From assembly GCF_003664645.1 (NCBI RefSeq), contig NZ_RCHC01000012.1:1-64000 (forward strand): a DNA stretch of 64,000 nucleotides, given 5' to 3'. This stretch comes from Acinetobacter chengduensis. Its GTDB lineage: Bacteria; Pseudomonadota; Gammaproteobacteria; Pseudomonadales; Moraxellaceae. The notes under the pieces are model-generated. The model was not told the DNA's origin. It saw nothing but the letters and a program-made list of their open reading frames with translations, and did no database searches. Numbering within the stretch: the first letter of the stretch is position 1; each line of letters opens with the position of its first letter. Below are positions 8,554-17,913 of this stretch, piece after piece. Both the position numbers and the translations under genes were made by a program.

Positions 8554-10599
8554 ATGGATGAAAAAGACACGCCCACTTCTTTGGTGGCGATAGCAAAACA
8601 ATTGCTCCGTATTTCACAGGGTTTGCATCGTCTTTATATCGATCAAATGGAATTGGCTGGAAATATTACTTCGCAAAATATGTTTAAGATTGAGCCTGTA
8701 AAGCAAGGCATTATGCTGGCCAATCAATTGTTTTCTGTATCTTTTCATACCCCTCTAGTTGATGTTCCTCAAAGCGAAGCAATAGCTGGACATCATCGTG
8801 CTCATTCTTTATTTGACCTGCATTTTGGTCATGATCCACATCATGCAGAAGCACTGGAAGAATTCTTTTTACATGAGGTTTATTTTTTAACAGGTGATCG
8901 TAAGCCACAGCATTCACTTTTACTTCGAAGCAAAGCGCAAAAACTTAAACAGTTATTGCTCGAATATATTTATCAGCGCTGTGAAGTCGAACAACGCACA
9001 GAGGCTTATTTACAGCAAATCACGCAAGTCCAAGCTGAAATCACTGATCATTTAATGATAAAAGCCAAGTATTACAAAACACCTATTTTGCAAAACTTTC
9101 GCTGTAAAGGTGGGGTAATACCAGAAGCAGTTGTTGCACAATTTAAAACCATGTTTCGTTTTGATCTATTAATGGAGACAGAGTTTCTTCCTATACAGAA
9201 CTTAATGGAAAGTTTTGATGAGTTTGGTTATACCGCAACTCAGTTTTTAGATGCACCTATATATCGCATTATGTCGCTGAATTTTGCAGAGAGATTTACT
9301 TTAAATGATTTAAACGAACATCAAGCGGATATTGAGTTGGTATATCGGCATGCGATTGAGCAACCTAAAATGTTGGGATTTTTACGCTTAATGCATCGTG
9401 AAGTATGGCAACGAGCAGATATTTTATCTAAGCAAAATTTTTTACAGAGCAATATGCAAATTTGGCAAAAGAAAGCTGCCAAACTTCCATTATTTGATAG
9501 CATGCGCACAGTGAATTGGCTGTATCGCCAATCGGCTGAAGTTGTAGATTGGGTTAGTGAGAATATTCAGCATAGTAGTGTGCGTGTGGTCATTACTGCT
9601 ATGAGTTTTATTGATTGTAGCCAGCAACACCCACAACTTATTTTGGCAACCTTACAGTATTTTCAATATGCGGCTGCACGTATGTTTATTAGTCGCTGTT
9701 ATGAATTTGCTAATTTAGAGCATTGGTTTGAACATCCAGACAATACTCATGCCGTTTTGCAAGGGACGCAACAGGCGCTGGATGACCATGGGATTGCAAT
9801 CAGCCATTCTATTTTGTATTTAGATGAGTGGATGGCCTTACTCCGTTGTATTGCGCGCGCAGATCAAACGCTTGAAAAACGAGTTTATGCATCACTCAGT
9901 CGAGTAATGCAGGCCTACTTGCAACATCTATTCAAAATGACTCAGTCTTTGCCGACAGAGTTGATGGTATTTATACGTCCAGAAACACAGCAAAATAGAG
10001 ACTTTCATAGTAGATTAAGGCGCCATCGTATTCAGCTAGATGATTTTCGCCAGCGTTTTTATTTGGTGTATGAACAAACCCGTGAGTCAGTGTTTGATGC
10101 CTATGTTCGAGATTACCTCACCGCATATTTTGCAGAAAATAAAGCCATTGCCAAGAATGTGACATGGTTCGGGCTTTATCAGCAGGCAATTCATTGGCAT
10201 GATGAAATCCAGAAAGATGAAATTATGACCAAGCTAAAAAAGGACTGTCTGAAAGATTCATGGGATGCTTGGAGTCAGGTACCACAGCTACAGTTTGAGC
10301 AATGGCGTATTGAAGAGCTGACCTCTATTGATCGTATTATTCAAGAATCGAAAGTGTTTCGGCATTGTTTGGTCGCCAGTTATGCACACCGAATCATAGA
10401 GGGGGAGTATGTGGCCTTTCATGTTGTGCCACTTGATTCAAATTTAGCGCCGATGACTTTGGGTTGCATGTTGCAAAATGATATTTTGATTTTTGACCAA
10501 TTGGAGCATGCGCATAATCAAAAGGCCCAAGTTACAGCCATTATGGTTGCATGCCGTTTGGTTGAATTTCTTAATGCGCAGCATCGCCTATCTTATTGA
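8554..10599 (+). CDS. uncharacterised 681-residue protein
   Basis: I do not recognise a family. The start has a strong ribosome site (AAGGAGTGGAGG). The product looks soluble and mostly helical, with no signal peptide and no membrane segment. Residues 75-105 are rich in His and acidic residues (AGHHRAHSLF, HFGHDPHHAEALEE), which could bind metal, though no known motif is present. The rest is rich in Gln, His and aromatic residues. The gap of 168 bases before it suggests its own promoter. Codon use resembles its neighbours, so recent transfer is not indicated. A Pif1-like helicase follows 105 bases later. Confidence 0.7.
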   Translation: MDEKDTPTSLVAIAKQLLRISQGLHRLYIDQMELAGNITSQNMFKIEPVKQGIMLANQLFSVSFHTPLVDVPQSEAIAGHHRAHSLFDLHFGHDPHHAEALEEFFLHEVYFLTGDRKPQHSLLLRSKAQKLKQLLLEYIYQRCEVEQRTEAYLQQITQVQAEITDHLMIKAKYYKTPILQNFRCKGGVIPEAVVAQFKTMFRFDLLMETEFLPIQNLMESFDEFGYTATQFLDAPIYRIMSLNFAERFTLNDLNEHQADIELVYRHAIEQPKMLGFLRLMHREVWQRADILSKQNFLQSNMQIWQKKAAKLPLFDSMRTVNWLYRQSAEVVDWVSENIQHSSVRVVITAMSFIDCSQQHPQLILATLQYFQYAAARMFISRCYEFANLEHWFEHPDNTHAVLQGTQQALDDHGIAISHSILYLDEWMALLRCIARADQTLEKRVYASLSRVMQAYLQHLFKMTQSLPTELMVFIRPETQQNRDFHSRLRRHRIQLDDFRQRFYLVYEQTRESVFDAYVRDYLTAYFAENKAIAKNVTWFGLYQQAIHWHDEIQKDEIMTKLKKDCLKDSWDAWSQVPQLQFEQWRIEELTSIDRIIQESKVFRHCLVASYAHRIIEGEYVAFHVVPLDSNLAPMTLGCMLQNDILIFDQLEHAHNQKAQVTAIMVACRLVEFLNAQHRLSY

Positions 10600-10704
10600 T
10601 TAAAGCAAACTTCAGGGTAATACGCGTCAGACTCTGGCGGATGAAGCTTAACTTTTGAGGTAAAAGTCGGTAGGCTATAGCGGTTCTTTAATGGTATAGG
10701 TCTT

Positions 10705-12420
10705 ATGAATCAGGAAACCGCACTTAAGTTATTAAAAGCTGGTGAAAACGTATTTTTAACAGGTTCGGCAGGTGCGGGTAAAACATATACCTTAAATCAA
10801 TATATTAATTATTTAAAAGCGCGCAAGGTAACGGTTGCCATTACCGCATCAACAGGCATTGCAGCTACGCACATGAATGGTATGACCATTCACACATGGG
10901 CGGGCATTGGTATTAAAGATGCGATTTCTGAAGATGAATTGAAGCGCTTAAAAGAACGTAAATACTTAAAAGAGCATTTAGAAAATGCCCAAGTACTGAT
11001 TATTGATGAAATTTCGATGCTACATGCCAAGCAATTAAACTTGGTGAACAAAGTTTTGAAATTTTTTAAAGAAAGTGATGAGGCTTTTGGTGGTATTCAA
11101 GTGATTGCAGCAGGGGATTTCTTCCAGTTACCCCCAGTAGGGCGTAATGAAGAACGCAATCGTGATAAGTTTTGTTTTATGTCTGAAGCATGGGTCGAAG
11201 CTAAATTTCGCGTGTGTTATTTGACGGAACAACACCGCCAAGGTAACGATTATTTAAATGATATTTTAAATGCGATTCGTGCCCAAACTATTGACTCTGC
11301 ACATTTAGAAGCCTTAAAACAAACACGCACGCAAGATATTGGTGATACTTTTACCCGCTTATATACCCACAATATGGATGTGGACAGCATCAACTTTAAA
11401 CATTTAAATGAAATTGAGCAGGAAGCAAAACAATTTGATGCGCAGTGTGATGGCAATGAAAAGCTGATAGAGACCCTTAAGTCGTCTGTGCGCGCCCCAG
11501 AAACACTAAGTTTGAAGAAAAATGCCAAAGTGATGTTTGTTAAAAACAACTTTGATGTGGGGTATATCAACGGCAGTTTGGGTGAAGTCATTGGTTTTGA
11601 AGAAGACGATGAATACGGCGTATTGCCTAAAGTTAAGCTCACTGATGGCACGACTTTAATTGTAGAACCTGAAACATGGTCTGTAGATAACGATGAAGGC
11701 AAAACCATAGCGAGTTTTCAGCAAATACCTTTACGTCTGGCATGGGCAATTACCATTCATAAATCACAAGGGATGACCTTAGAAGCGGCTGAAATTAATT
11801 TGAGTCATACCTTTGAAAAAGGACAAGGCTATGTTGCACTGTCGCGTTTAAAGACCTTAGATGGCTTAAGATTATTAGGTTTTAATGAACAGGCACTTGA
11901 ACTCGATAGCTTGGCTATTAAGGCTGATCGACGTTTTCAAGAGCTTTCAGCTGAGGCAGAAAATCAATTTGCTCACATTGATTTAACACCACAACATAAA
12001 GCATTTATACGTCATTGTGGTGGGACGCTGAATGAATATGAAATTGAGCGCAATGAAAAGAAAATAGCCAAGAATGGTGCGAAACAAAGCTATGGTTCGG
12101 CTACTTTGGATGAAACACGTGCATTATTTGAAGATGGCTATGACATTGCAGATATTGCACAAGAACGTGGTTTAACCCCAGCGACGATTATTAATCACTT
12201 AGCGCGTTTACAAAAAGAACAGTCGCTGGATATCTCTGTTGCCCATCCGGGTGAAGAAGCTGTAGAGCAAGTCCGCAAAATTTATAAACGTTTAATGAAG
12301 CGTAAAGATGCTGAACATTTTAATGACGACGGTAGCATTAAATTACGCCCGATTGTTGAGCAGACCAGTCCGCGTATGGGTTATGACCAAGTACGTTTAG
12401 CATTATTATTTGTAGAATAG
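10705..12420 (+). CDS. Pif1/RecD-like helicase with C-terminal helix-turn-helix
   Basis: A 571-residue SF1B-type helicase. Walker A GSAGAGKT is at residues 20-27, Walker B LIIDEISML around 98-106, and AGDFFQLPPV around 136-145. The C-terminal helicase core includes WAITIHKSQGMTLEAAEI and YVALSRLKTLDGLRL. After it comes a helix-turn-helix (HTH_40-type) near 465-510: ETRALFEDGYDIADIAQERG then TPATIINHLARLQ. Proteins of this type unwind 5'-tailed DNA; the HTH region is also found at the C-terminus of some RecQ-like helicases and may hold DNA. It is alone between unrelated genes, so its cellular role cannot be inferred from context. Confidence 0.85.
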   Translation: MNQETALKLLKAGENVFLTGSAGAGKTYTLNQYINYLKARKVTVAITASTGIAATHMNGMTIHTWAGIGIKDAISEDELKRLKERKYLKEHLENAQVLIIDEISMLHAKQLNLVNKVLKFFKESDEAFGGIQVIAAGDFFQLPPVGRNEERNRDKFCFMSEAWVEAKFRVCYLTEQHRQGNDYLNDILNAIRAQTIDSAHLEALKQTRTQDIGDTFTRLYTHNMDVDSINFKHLNEIEQEAKQFDAQCDGNEKLIETLKSSVRAPETLSLKKNAKVMFVKNNFDVGYINGSLGEVIGFEEDDEYGVLPKVKLTDGTTLIVEPETWSVDNDEGKTIASFQQIPLRLAWAITIHKSQGMTLEAAEINLSHTFEKGQGYVALSRLKTLDGLRLLGFNEQALELDSLAIKADRRFQELSAEAENQFAHIDLTPQHKAFIRHCGGTLNEYEIERNEKKIAKNGAKQSYGSATLDETRALFEDGYDIADIAQERGLTPATIINHLARLQKEQSLDISVAHPGEEAVEQVRKIYKRLMKRKDAEHFNDDGSIKLRPIVEQTSPRMGYDQVRLALLFVE

Positions 12421-12557
12421 TCGCCTTAAATAAAGAATGAAGTAATCTCTTAATTCATTCAACATGAGCCATTTGTTTCTGCTGATTTTGCTTGAAATAA
12501 GTGGCTTTTAAATTTGAAGCTTAAAGCGAACATATATTGAAATTGGAAAGAGACAAC

Positions 12558-12881
12558 ATGCAAAGTTTATTTGTATACGGCACTTTACGCTTAGGTGAAC
12601 CTAATGCGCATGTGATGGAGCGTATTGGTGGAACATGGTGTCAGGGCTATATATTGGGACAATTAGAAAATAGTGGTTGGGGTGCGGCTCTAGGTAGCCC
12701 GGGAATTCGTTTGAAAGATGACGGAAGTGTTGTTCACGGGTATGTATTTATATCTGAGCATTTAGAGGATCACTGGGCTTATTTAGATGAATTTGAAGGT
12801 GCTGAATATCATCGTCAAGCAGTAACTGTGTATTTGCAAGATGGAAAAGTGATGCAAAGTCAGGTATATGCTTTGATCTAA
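12558..12881 (+). CDS. gamma-glutamylcyclotransferase-fold protein
   Basis: A 107-residue AIG2/GGCT-fold protein. The signature YGTLR is at residues 7-11 (LFVYGTLRLGEPN), and the acid that acts as general base in the family is in LDEFEGAEYHR. The glycine-rich GWGAALGSPG between them is also typical. Enzymes of this fold cyclise gamma-glutamyl amines or amino acids to 5-oxoproline, but the substrate is not predictable. The frame opens at TTG 12537; ATG 12558, preceded by GAGACAAC, starts exactly at the domain, so I prefer it. Confidence 0.85.
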   Translation: MQSLFVYGTLRLGEPNAHVMERIGGTWCQGYILGQLENSGWGAALGSPGIRLKDDGSVVHGYVFISEHLEDHWAYLDEFEGAEYHRQAVTVYLQDGKVMQSQVYALI

Positions 12882-13023
12882 TTGAATATGCTTGAAAGAT
12901 TGGAAATGAGAGTAAAGAAGCAGGTATGTGCTTAAAATAGAATTTTTAGGCATGAATTATCGTAAAAAGATATTGGGTTATACTTTTAGGCGATATCAAT
13001 GAAATCTTATATTTGCTATTTTA

Positions 13024-14253
13024 GTGTCTCATTCAAGTAAAAGATTCATTGAAATGTCAGCAAAAGTACAATGGTTTGCAAAGGATTTACTCATCATTGG
13101 TGCTGGTTTTGCCGCCGCTATGCATATTGGTAAATTACCTGCTGCCATTCCTATTTTACAGGCAGAATTAGGCTTAAGTTTAGTCCAATCGGGTTTGTTA
13201 TTGTCCTGTATACAATGCGCAGGGATGTGTTTTGCCGTTCTGATTGGCAGTTATGTATCAAAATTAGGTTTAAAGCGTTGTGTGCTATTGGGACTCAGCC
13301 TACTGACTTTAGCCAGTATTTGTGCGGGACTAACACAGTCGGTCGCGTCTTTATTTGCAATGCGAATGATAGAGGGCTTTGGATTTCTATTGGTGACATT
13401 AAGTGGCCCTGCACTCATTCGTGAGTTGACCCCTATACAGAGCTTACCAGCCAAAATGGGCCTGTGGGCTGCATATATGGGGGGAGGCATGGGTATTGCT
13501 TTAATTACTGCCCCGATGCTGATTCAAAGTTGGTCATGGTCTGTGGTCTGGTTTAGTTATGCCTTCATTACTTTTAGCTTTTTGCTGGGAATTGCGTGGT
13601 TTATCCCCCATCCAAAAACATCAACTCAAGCAGTACCACTCAAGTCCTTAATTAAAATGACACTCCAGCACCAACCTGCTTGGTTGCTTGCATTAATCTT
13701 TGGTACTTATGCAGGTCAGTGGTTTGCTTTGGTGGGCTTTTTACCCACGATTTATGAGCAAAATCATATTGCACCCACATTGGCAGGGCTACTTACGGCT
13801 AGTGTCTCAATTGCAAATGCGGTCGGTACATTTATTTGTGGTCTGCTGTTACAACGTGGATTTCAGCCCAAACAGCTGGTGATCTTAGGCTTTGTGGTAT
13901 TAATTTGCTGTGCTTCACTTTTTTATATGGCAAAAGACAGTCTGCCTTTTATGTTGCAGTATGTACTGGTTTTTGGATTTTCATTGTTTGGTGGTTTGGT
14001 TGCAGGGAGTATCTTTGCACAGGCTCTGCATTTTGCGCCCAATCCTATGGCCATTAGTACAACAGTCGGTATGATTTTACAGTGTTCTTCACTATCTCAA
14101 TTTTTATTGCCACCGAGTATCGCATTTGTGGTGTCGAGTACGGGCACATGGTTGTGGGTTGGAGTGGTCACGAGCCTTTTATCCGTGATTGGTATTGTGC
14201 TGACACAACGTTTATTCGGTTTGGTTAGCACTCAGTCTAAAGTATCTACTTAA
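13024..14253 (+). CDS. MFS transporter
   Basis: A 409-residue inner-membrane protein with about twelve hydrophobic helices, of the CynX/NimT-like or drug/anion type of major facilitator. The loop between helices 2 and 3 carries GSYVSKLGLKRCVLLG, a diverged form of the MFS signature GxxxDRxGRR. The start is GTG 13024 or ATG 13054; the second lies just before KVQWFAKDLLIIGAGFAAA, the first membrane helix. No regulator or enzyme is adjacent, so the substrate is unknown. Confidence 0.85.
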   Translation: MSHSSKRFIEMSAKVQWFAKDLLIIGAGFAAAMHIGKLPAAIPILQAELGLSLVQSGLLLSCIQCAGMCFAVLIGSYVSKLGLKRCVLLGLSLLTLASICAGLTQSVASLFAMRMIEGFGFLLVTLSGPALIRELTPIQSLPAKMGLWAAYMGGGMGIALITAPMLIQSWSWSVVWFSYAFITFSFLLGIAWFIPHPKTSTQAVPLKSLIKMTLQHQPAWLLALIFGTYAGQWFALVGFLPTIYEQNHIAPTLAGLLTASVSIANAVGTFICGLLLQRGFQPKQLVILGFVVLICCASLFYMAKDSLPFMLQYVLVFGFSLFGGLVAGSIFAQALHFAPNPMAISTTVGMILQCSSLSQFLLPPSIAFVVSSTGTWLWVGVVTSLLSVIGIVLTQRLFGLVSTQSKVST

Positions 14254-14286
14254 GTAAGTGTGAGTATTTAAGGCTTTGATTATCTT

Positions 14287-14333
14287 ATCAGTAAAAGCCA
14301 GCACAATAGGTTCTGTTGACTTTTACTGGTGAT
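14287..14333. terminator. long hairpin between convergent genes
   Basis: AGTAAAAG and CTTTTACT pair, and after one mismatch CAGCA pairs with TGTTG, giving a stem of roughly 13 pairs around CAATAGGTTC. A short T-run follows about ten bases further on the plus strand. It sits between the convergent MFS and DUF441 genes, so it probably ends transcription there. Confidence 0.45.
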
Positions 14334-14388
14334 GAGGTTTTTCTAGGGCTTTATTATTTAATATTCTATATAGGGCAGAGATCTAAGG

Positions 14389-14847
14389 CTACTGCCCAAG
14401 CCCGATAATCAGAGACAAAATGCCTGCCGCAATTAATGGTCCTACAGGCACACCTCTTAATAGTGCAACCCCTGCAACAGTTCCTATCAATAAACCCGCC
14501 ACAATGTTGGGTTGATTACTCATCAGTTGCACACCGCGACCGCCTAACCACGCTACAAATATACCAATAGCAATGGCAAATAATGATTTCCAATGCAAAA
14601 AGGATTTCAAAATTTCATCACCGGGAATTTTGCCACTTGCGATAGGGGTGAGTACGCCAATCGTTAGAATAATGATGCCAATATTTAGCCCATGCTGTTG
14701 TAGCAAAGGGAAGTATTCACTTAAAGGCGTAATACGAAAAACAATCAGTACAGCTGTTGCAATGGTTATCGCCGTATTATGGCTAAAGATGCCACAGGCC
14801 AATAAAACAATTAACACAATAAGGTTTAAATCGAGGTTTGAGAGGGT
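14389..14847 (-). CDS. DUF441/UPF0756 membrane protein
   Basis: A 152-residue inner-membrane protein with about four hydrophobic segments, matching E. coli YeaL in size and pattern: [18 protein letters not shown], then [20 protein letters not shown], then a conserved GR(G) loop, and a last segment [13 protein letters not shown]. The function of the family is unknown. The frame extends to an ATG at 14895, but the added 16 residues are not family-like, so I choose the ATG at 14847; neither start has a clear ribosome site. It is a single gene convergent with the MFS gene. Confidence 0.8.
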   Translation of the reverse strand, partial: TLSNLDLNLIVLIVLLACGIFSHNTAITIATAVLIVFRITPLSEYFPLLQQHGLNIGIIILTIGVLTPIASGKIPGDEILKSFLHWKSLFAIAIGIFVAWLGGRGVQLMSNQPNIVAGLLIGTVAGVALLRGVPVGPLIAAGILSLIIGLGQ

Positions 14848-15055
14848 CATCACGGGAGATATAAGCTTTGCATGGACCTGTGCAGTATAAAGCATATTGT
14901 TGCACAGCGTTGCTGAGGAAATATTAAGGATAAAGCAAGTTGAGTTATAAAGTTCATCACCTAGATATTACTAGTGTATGTGGCGAGCTACTCTCATTTG
15001 GGTTTCAAGCCATGATCCTTTAGAATAGCCCGTGATTTATTTGAGATATGCTTTT

Positions 15056-15772
15056 ATGTTGTTGGAAAAAATGTTGCAGTCACAGGGCTTTGGTTCGCGT
15101 AAATATTGCCAACAGTTGATTAAAAGCGGTGCTGTTCAAATTCAAGGTGAGGTGATTGATAACCTCAAAATTAAAGTAAATTTGGATCAGCTAGAATTTC
15201 AAATTTATGGTCAACACTACGTTTATCGTGAAAAAGTCTATATTGCGCTACATAAGCCCAAAGGCTATGAATGCTCACATCAGGCGACACACCATTTTAG
15301 TGTATTTGAGTTTTTTGATGATGCACTTATGAATCGTGGTTTACAGTGTGTAGGGCGTTTAGATCAGGATACAACTGGCTTATTATTATTAACGGACGAC
15401 GGTCAGTTTTTGCAGGCTTTAACTCATCCTAAAAAGCATGTGCCAAAAGTATATGAAATGCATACGGTAGATGACGTTACAGCGGAACAAGTGCAACAGT
15501 TAACAGCAGGTGTGGAGCTACGTAATGAAAGTGGTTTGTTTGCTGCTACAGATGCCATACGCTTAGCAGAAAAGCAACTCCGTTTTACGGTACACCAAGG
15601 GGTTTACCATCAAGTGAAGCGTATGGTGGCTGCTGTGGGTAATAAAGTAGAGCAATTACATCGGGCGCAGATTGGACAATTGGGCTTAGCGCAATTAAAT
15701 GATTTGGCTGAAGGTGAATGGGTGTATTTAACCGAAGCGCAAATTGAGTTGGCAAAGCAACGCACTGAATAG
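15056..15772 (+). CDS. rsuA: 16S rRNA pseudouridine(516) synthase RsuA
   Basis: RsuA converts U516 of 16S rRNA to pseudouridine. The 238-residue protein has an N-terminal S4-like domain (residues 1-55), then the catalytic domain with GRLDQDTTGLLLLTDDGQ, where D103 is the catalytic aspartate. VYHQVKRMVAAVGNKVEQLHR near the end matches E. coli RsuA (RYHQVKRMFAAVGNHV). The frame opens at GTG 15032; ATG 15056 is where homology begins. RluE/RluF share the fold, but the overall match is closest to RsuA. Confidence 0.88.
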   Translation: MLLEKMLQSQGFGSRKYCQQLIKSGAVQIQGEVIDNLKIKVNLDQLEFQIYGQHYVYREKVYIALHKPKGYECSHQATHHFSVFEFFDDALMNRGLQCVGRLDQDTTGLLLLTDDGQFLQALTHPKKHVPKVYEMHTVDDVTAEQVQQLTAGVELRNESGLFAATDAIRLAEKQLRFTVHQGVYHQVKRMVAAVGNKVEQLHRAQIGQLGLAQLNDLAEGEWVYLTEAQIELAKQRTE

Positions 15773-15794
15773 TATTTTATGGATGAATTGATTG

Positions 15795-15822
15795 AACATG
15801 CGTGATATAGGCCACGCATGTT
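15795..15822. repeat. 10-bp perfect inverted repeat
   Basis: AACATGCGTG at 15795-15804 is the exact complement of CACGCATGTT at 15813-15822, with an 8-base loop. It lies between the convergent rsuA and GNAT genes. It has no T-run, so it is a poor classical terminator but could protect 3' ends. Confidence 0.55.
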
Positions 15823-15886
15823 GCTCATAGATTATTAATGCTGAAGTTACATAATTTGGTTTAAGCGCAAAAATTGTTAGTTCAAC

Positions 15887-16330
15887 TTATTTTAAAAAAC
15901 AATGGTAGGTCTGAAATTCTTCATCTTTAACAAAACCCATCGACTCATATAATGCATGGGATTGAAAATTATTTTTTTGTGTTTCTAAACTAATTCTTTG
16001 CGCATTTTCATGGCGGGCAAATAATATTGCGGTATCTATGAGTTGTTTGGCAGAGCCTTGACGTCTAAATGCTGGACGGACATAAACATCATCTAACAGA
16101 TAATAACGTGAACAAGCAACAGAAGAAAAGCCCAAATACAGCAGAACAAAACCAGTAAAGAGATCGTCTTTAATATGAATGAAGATGACGCTTTCTTGAT
16201 TGTCGAAGCGTTGTTTTAAAAACTGAAAAGAAAGGTCTAAATTGGAAGAAGCACCATAAAACTGGCGATATTCATCAAATAATATTGCTAGTTGCTTTAA
16301 ATCTGACTCTACAGCGCGTCTTACAATCAT
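15887..16330 (-). CDS. GNAT family N-acetyltransferase
   Basis: A 147-residue single-domain GNAT enzyme that transfers an acetyl group from acetyl-CoA to an amine. Motif A is LDDVYVRPAFRRQGSAKQLID (about residues 84-104), with the pyrophosphate-binding RRQGSA loop. Motif B is ISLETQKNNFQSHALYESMGF, where N and Y positions match family residues. The substrate is unknown. It lies 93 bases downstream of a RelB-like antitoxin gene on the same strand. GNAT toxins of the TacT type do pair with ribbon-helix-helix antitoxins, but this protein looks like an ordinary small-molecule GNAT. Confidence 0.85.
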   Translation of the reverse strand: MIVRRAVESDLKQLAILFDEYRQFYGASSNLDLSFQFLKQRFDNQESVIFIHIKDDLFTGFVLLYLGFSSVACSRYYLLDDVYVRPAFRRQGSAKQLIDTAILFARHENAQRISLETQKNNFQSHALYESMGFVKDEEFQTYHCFLK

Positions 16331-16423
16331 GCTTTACTCCGTGCCTAAATTTAGAGGGTTGCATGAAGCATAACGAATAATTAAAAAACAATGATTTTTA
16401 AATTGTTTGAAAATGCGACAGTG

Positions 16424-16765
16424 TTAAGTTTTGTCACTTTCACCCAAAATAGCATTGAGCTCTTCAAAGATATCTAGATGTTCATCATCTAAATCTATTT
16501 CATTTGCATTTGCTAAATCAGCTGTATTGCCCGCGACTGAAGATGCATTTGCGTCTTGTTGTTTCAGTTTGCGTAAACGAATCAATTGTTCAAGATTAAT
16601 GTTTTGGTTTTCAATCGAGAAGGGGATGGACTTGGTCAGCACAACCTGTTTAAAAAAAAGGCGCACTGCTTGCGCTGGTGTAATCCCCAGTTGCTTAAAT
16701 ACCGCAAAAGCTTGTTTCTTTTCTTGGGAATCCAAGCGGATTTGGTAGACTTCAGTTTTTCTCAT
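16424..16765 (-). CDS. RelB/DinJ family antitoxin, no toxin beside it
   Basis: A 113-residue protein with an N-terminal ribbon-helix-helix of the RelB/DinJ type: a strand TEVYQIRLDSQEKKQAFAVF then the helices LGITPAQAVRLFFKQVV (residues 27-44) and the characteristic IPFSIE after it. The C-terminal half (60-113) is acidic and probably disordered, as in antitoxins that wrap a toxin. No RelE/YafQ-like ORF lies up- or downstream; the next gene is a GNAT. It may be a solitary regulator, a remnant, or paired with a toxin elsewhere. The ribosome site is weak. Confidence 0.8.
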   Translation of the reverse strand: MRKTEVYQIRLDSQEKKQAFAVFKQLGITPAQAVRLFFKQVVLTKSIPFSIENQNINLEQLIRLRKLKQQDANASSVAGNTADLANANEIDLDDEHLDIFEELNAILGESDKT

Positions 16766-16871
16766 AATATTAGAAAGCTTTTAAATACTTAACTTTTCGC
16801 ATTTATTTTAATCTATTGTGCGCCAATTTCAATCCTTTAACTCATAAAAACATGAATTATTTGTAATGACA

Positions 16872-17783
16872 TTAAGATGACAGTGTCAACTCAAATATAG
16901 AGCTCAAAGACATCTGCTGTTTAGAGATAGGGTCTATAAACTCAATATGTTTTGCCAGTAATTGTAGCGGTGCGCTAAAGTCATGATCTGCTTTATGTCG
17001 TACTTGTGGGTAAAACGGATCATTTTGAATGGGTATGCCTAAATAACTTAAGTGTAAACGTAGCTGATGTTGTTTGCCTGTATGGGGCTTTAATTGATAT
17101 TTGGCCCAATCCCCATTGTGCTCTAAAAGCTGAATTTCAGTTTCACTGTTGGCCACACCTTCGGTTTGACGCATGGTGTAAAAAGGTTCGCCTTTTTCCA
17201 TTCTTAAACGAAGAGAGAGAGGAAGGCTTAATTCAGGCAAATAAGGAGCAATGGCATGGTAGGTTTTTTGCACTTTACGATCAGCAAATAATTGTTGATA
17301 AGCGCCACGACTTTCGATGCATTTAGAAAATAAAACAATCCCTGCGGTTTCGCGGTCCAAGCGATGAATAGGTGTTAAGTGCTCATTTCCAGTTTGCTTT
17401 TTTAAACGGACTAAAAGTGTTTCTTGTACATATTGCCCTGTTGGACTCATGGTGAGAAAGTGGGGTTTATCGACCGCTATAAAATGATCATTTTCAAAAA
17501 TAATACGGTGTTCAAAAGGTACATGAATTTCATGTGTTAAGAACCGATAATAAAACACATGACTATTCGGTTGAAAAGGACTATTCGCATTGAGTTTTTG
17601 CCCTTGTGTATCAAAGATCAGACCGTCTTGAAAGCGTTGTAACCATTCTTCTGATTCAATATGTGCAAACTCAAGGCACAAATAGTGGTAAACACTTTGT
17701 GGCTGAGGTTGTAAGGGTTTTAAAAACACTTTACTGGCACTAACACCATTGAGCATTGGAGGTGTGAAATTAGAATGGAGCAT
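16872..17783 (-). CDS. RluA family pseudouridine synthase
   Basis: A 303-residue RNA pseudouridine synthase. The catalytic motif is IHRLDRETAGIVLFSK with D143 as the nucleophile. The domain opens with IFENDHFIAVDKPHFLTMSP and ends with PHTGKQHQLRLHLSYLGIPIQNDPFYP, both standard for the RluA/RluC/TruC group. Residues 35-85 may be a degenerate S4-like RNA-binding segment. The RNA target cannot be set from sequence. It is divergent from tsaE with a short shared upstream region. Confidence 0.85.
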   Translation of the reverse strand: MLHSNFTPPMLNGVSASKVFLKPLQPQPQSVYHYLCLEFAHIESEEWLQRFQDGLIFDTQGQKLNANSPFQPNSHVFYYRFLTHEIHVPFEHRIIFENDHFIAVDKPHFLTMSPTGQYVQETLLVRLKKQTGNEHLTPIHRLDRETAGIVLFSKCIESRGAYQQLFADRKVQKTYHAIAPYLPELSLPLSLRLRMEKGEPFYTMRQTEGVANSETEIQLLEHNGDWAKYQLKPHTGKQHQLRLHLSYLGIPIQNDPFYPQVRHKADHDFSAPLQLLAKHIEFIDPISKQQMSLSSIFELTLSS

Positions 17784-17913
17784 GCTTATATTTCAATAGG
17801 AGATCATGGGGACGTTAAGCCGTGAAAAAATACACAAACTGATAGGCGAAAATAGGCTTTTAAAGCCATGCAATGCTATCATAATCAATCTTTATATTGG
17901 TGTCGTGAGTATT

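Noticed and set aside
11250..11708. 152-residue minus-strand frame in the Pif1-like gene
   Set aside because: Ser-rich mirror frame of a clearly coding gene.
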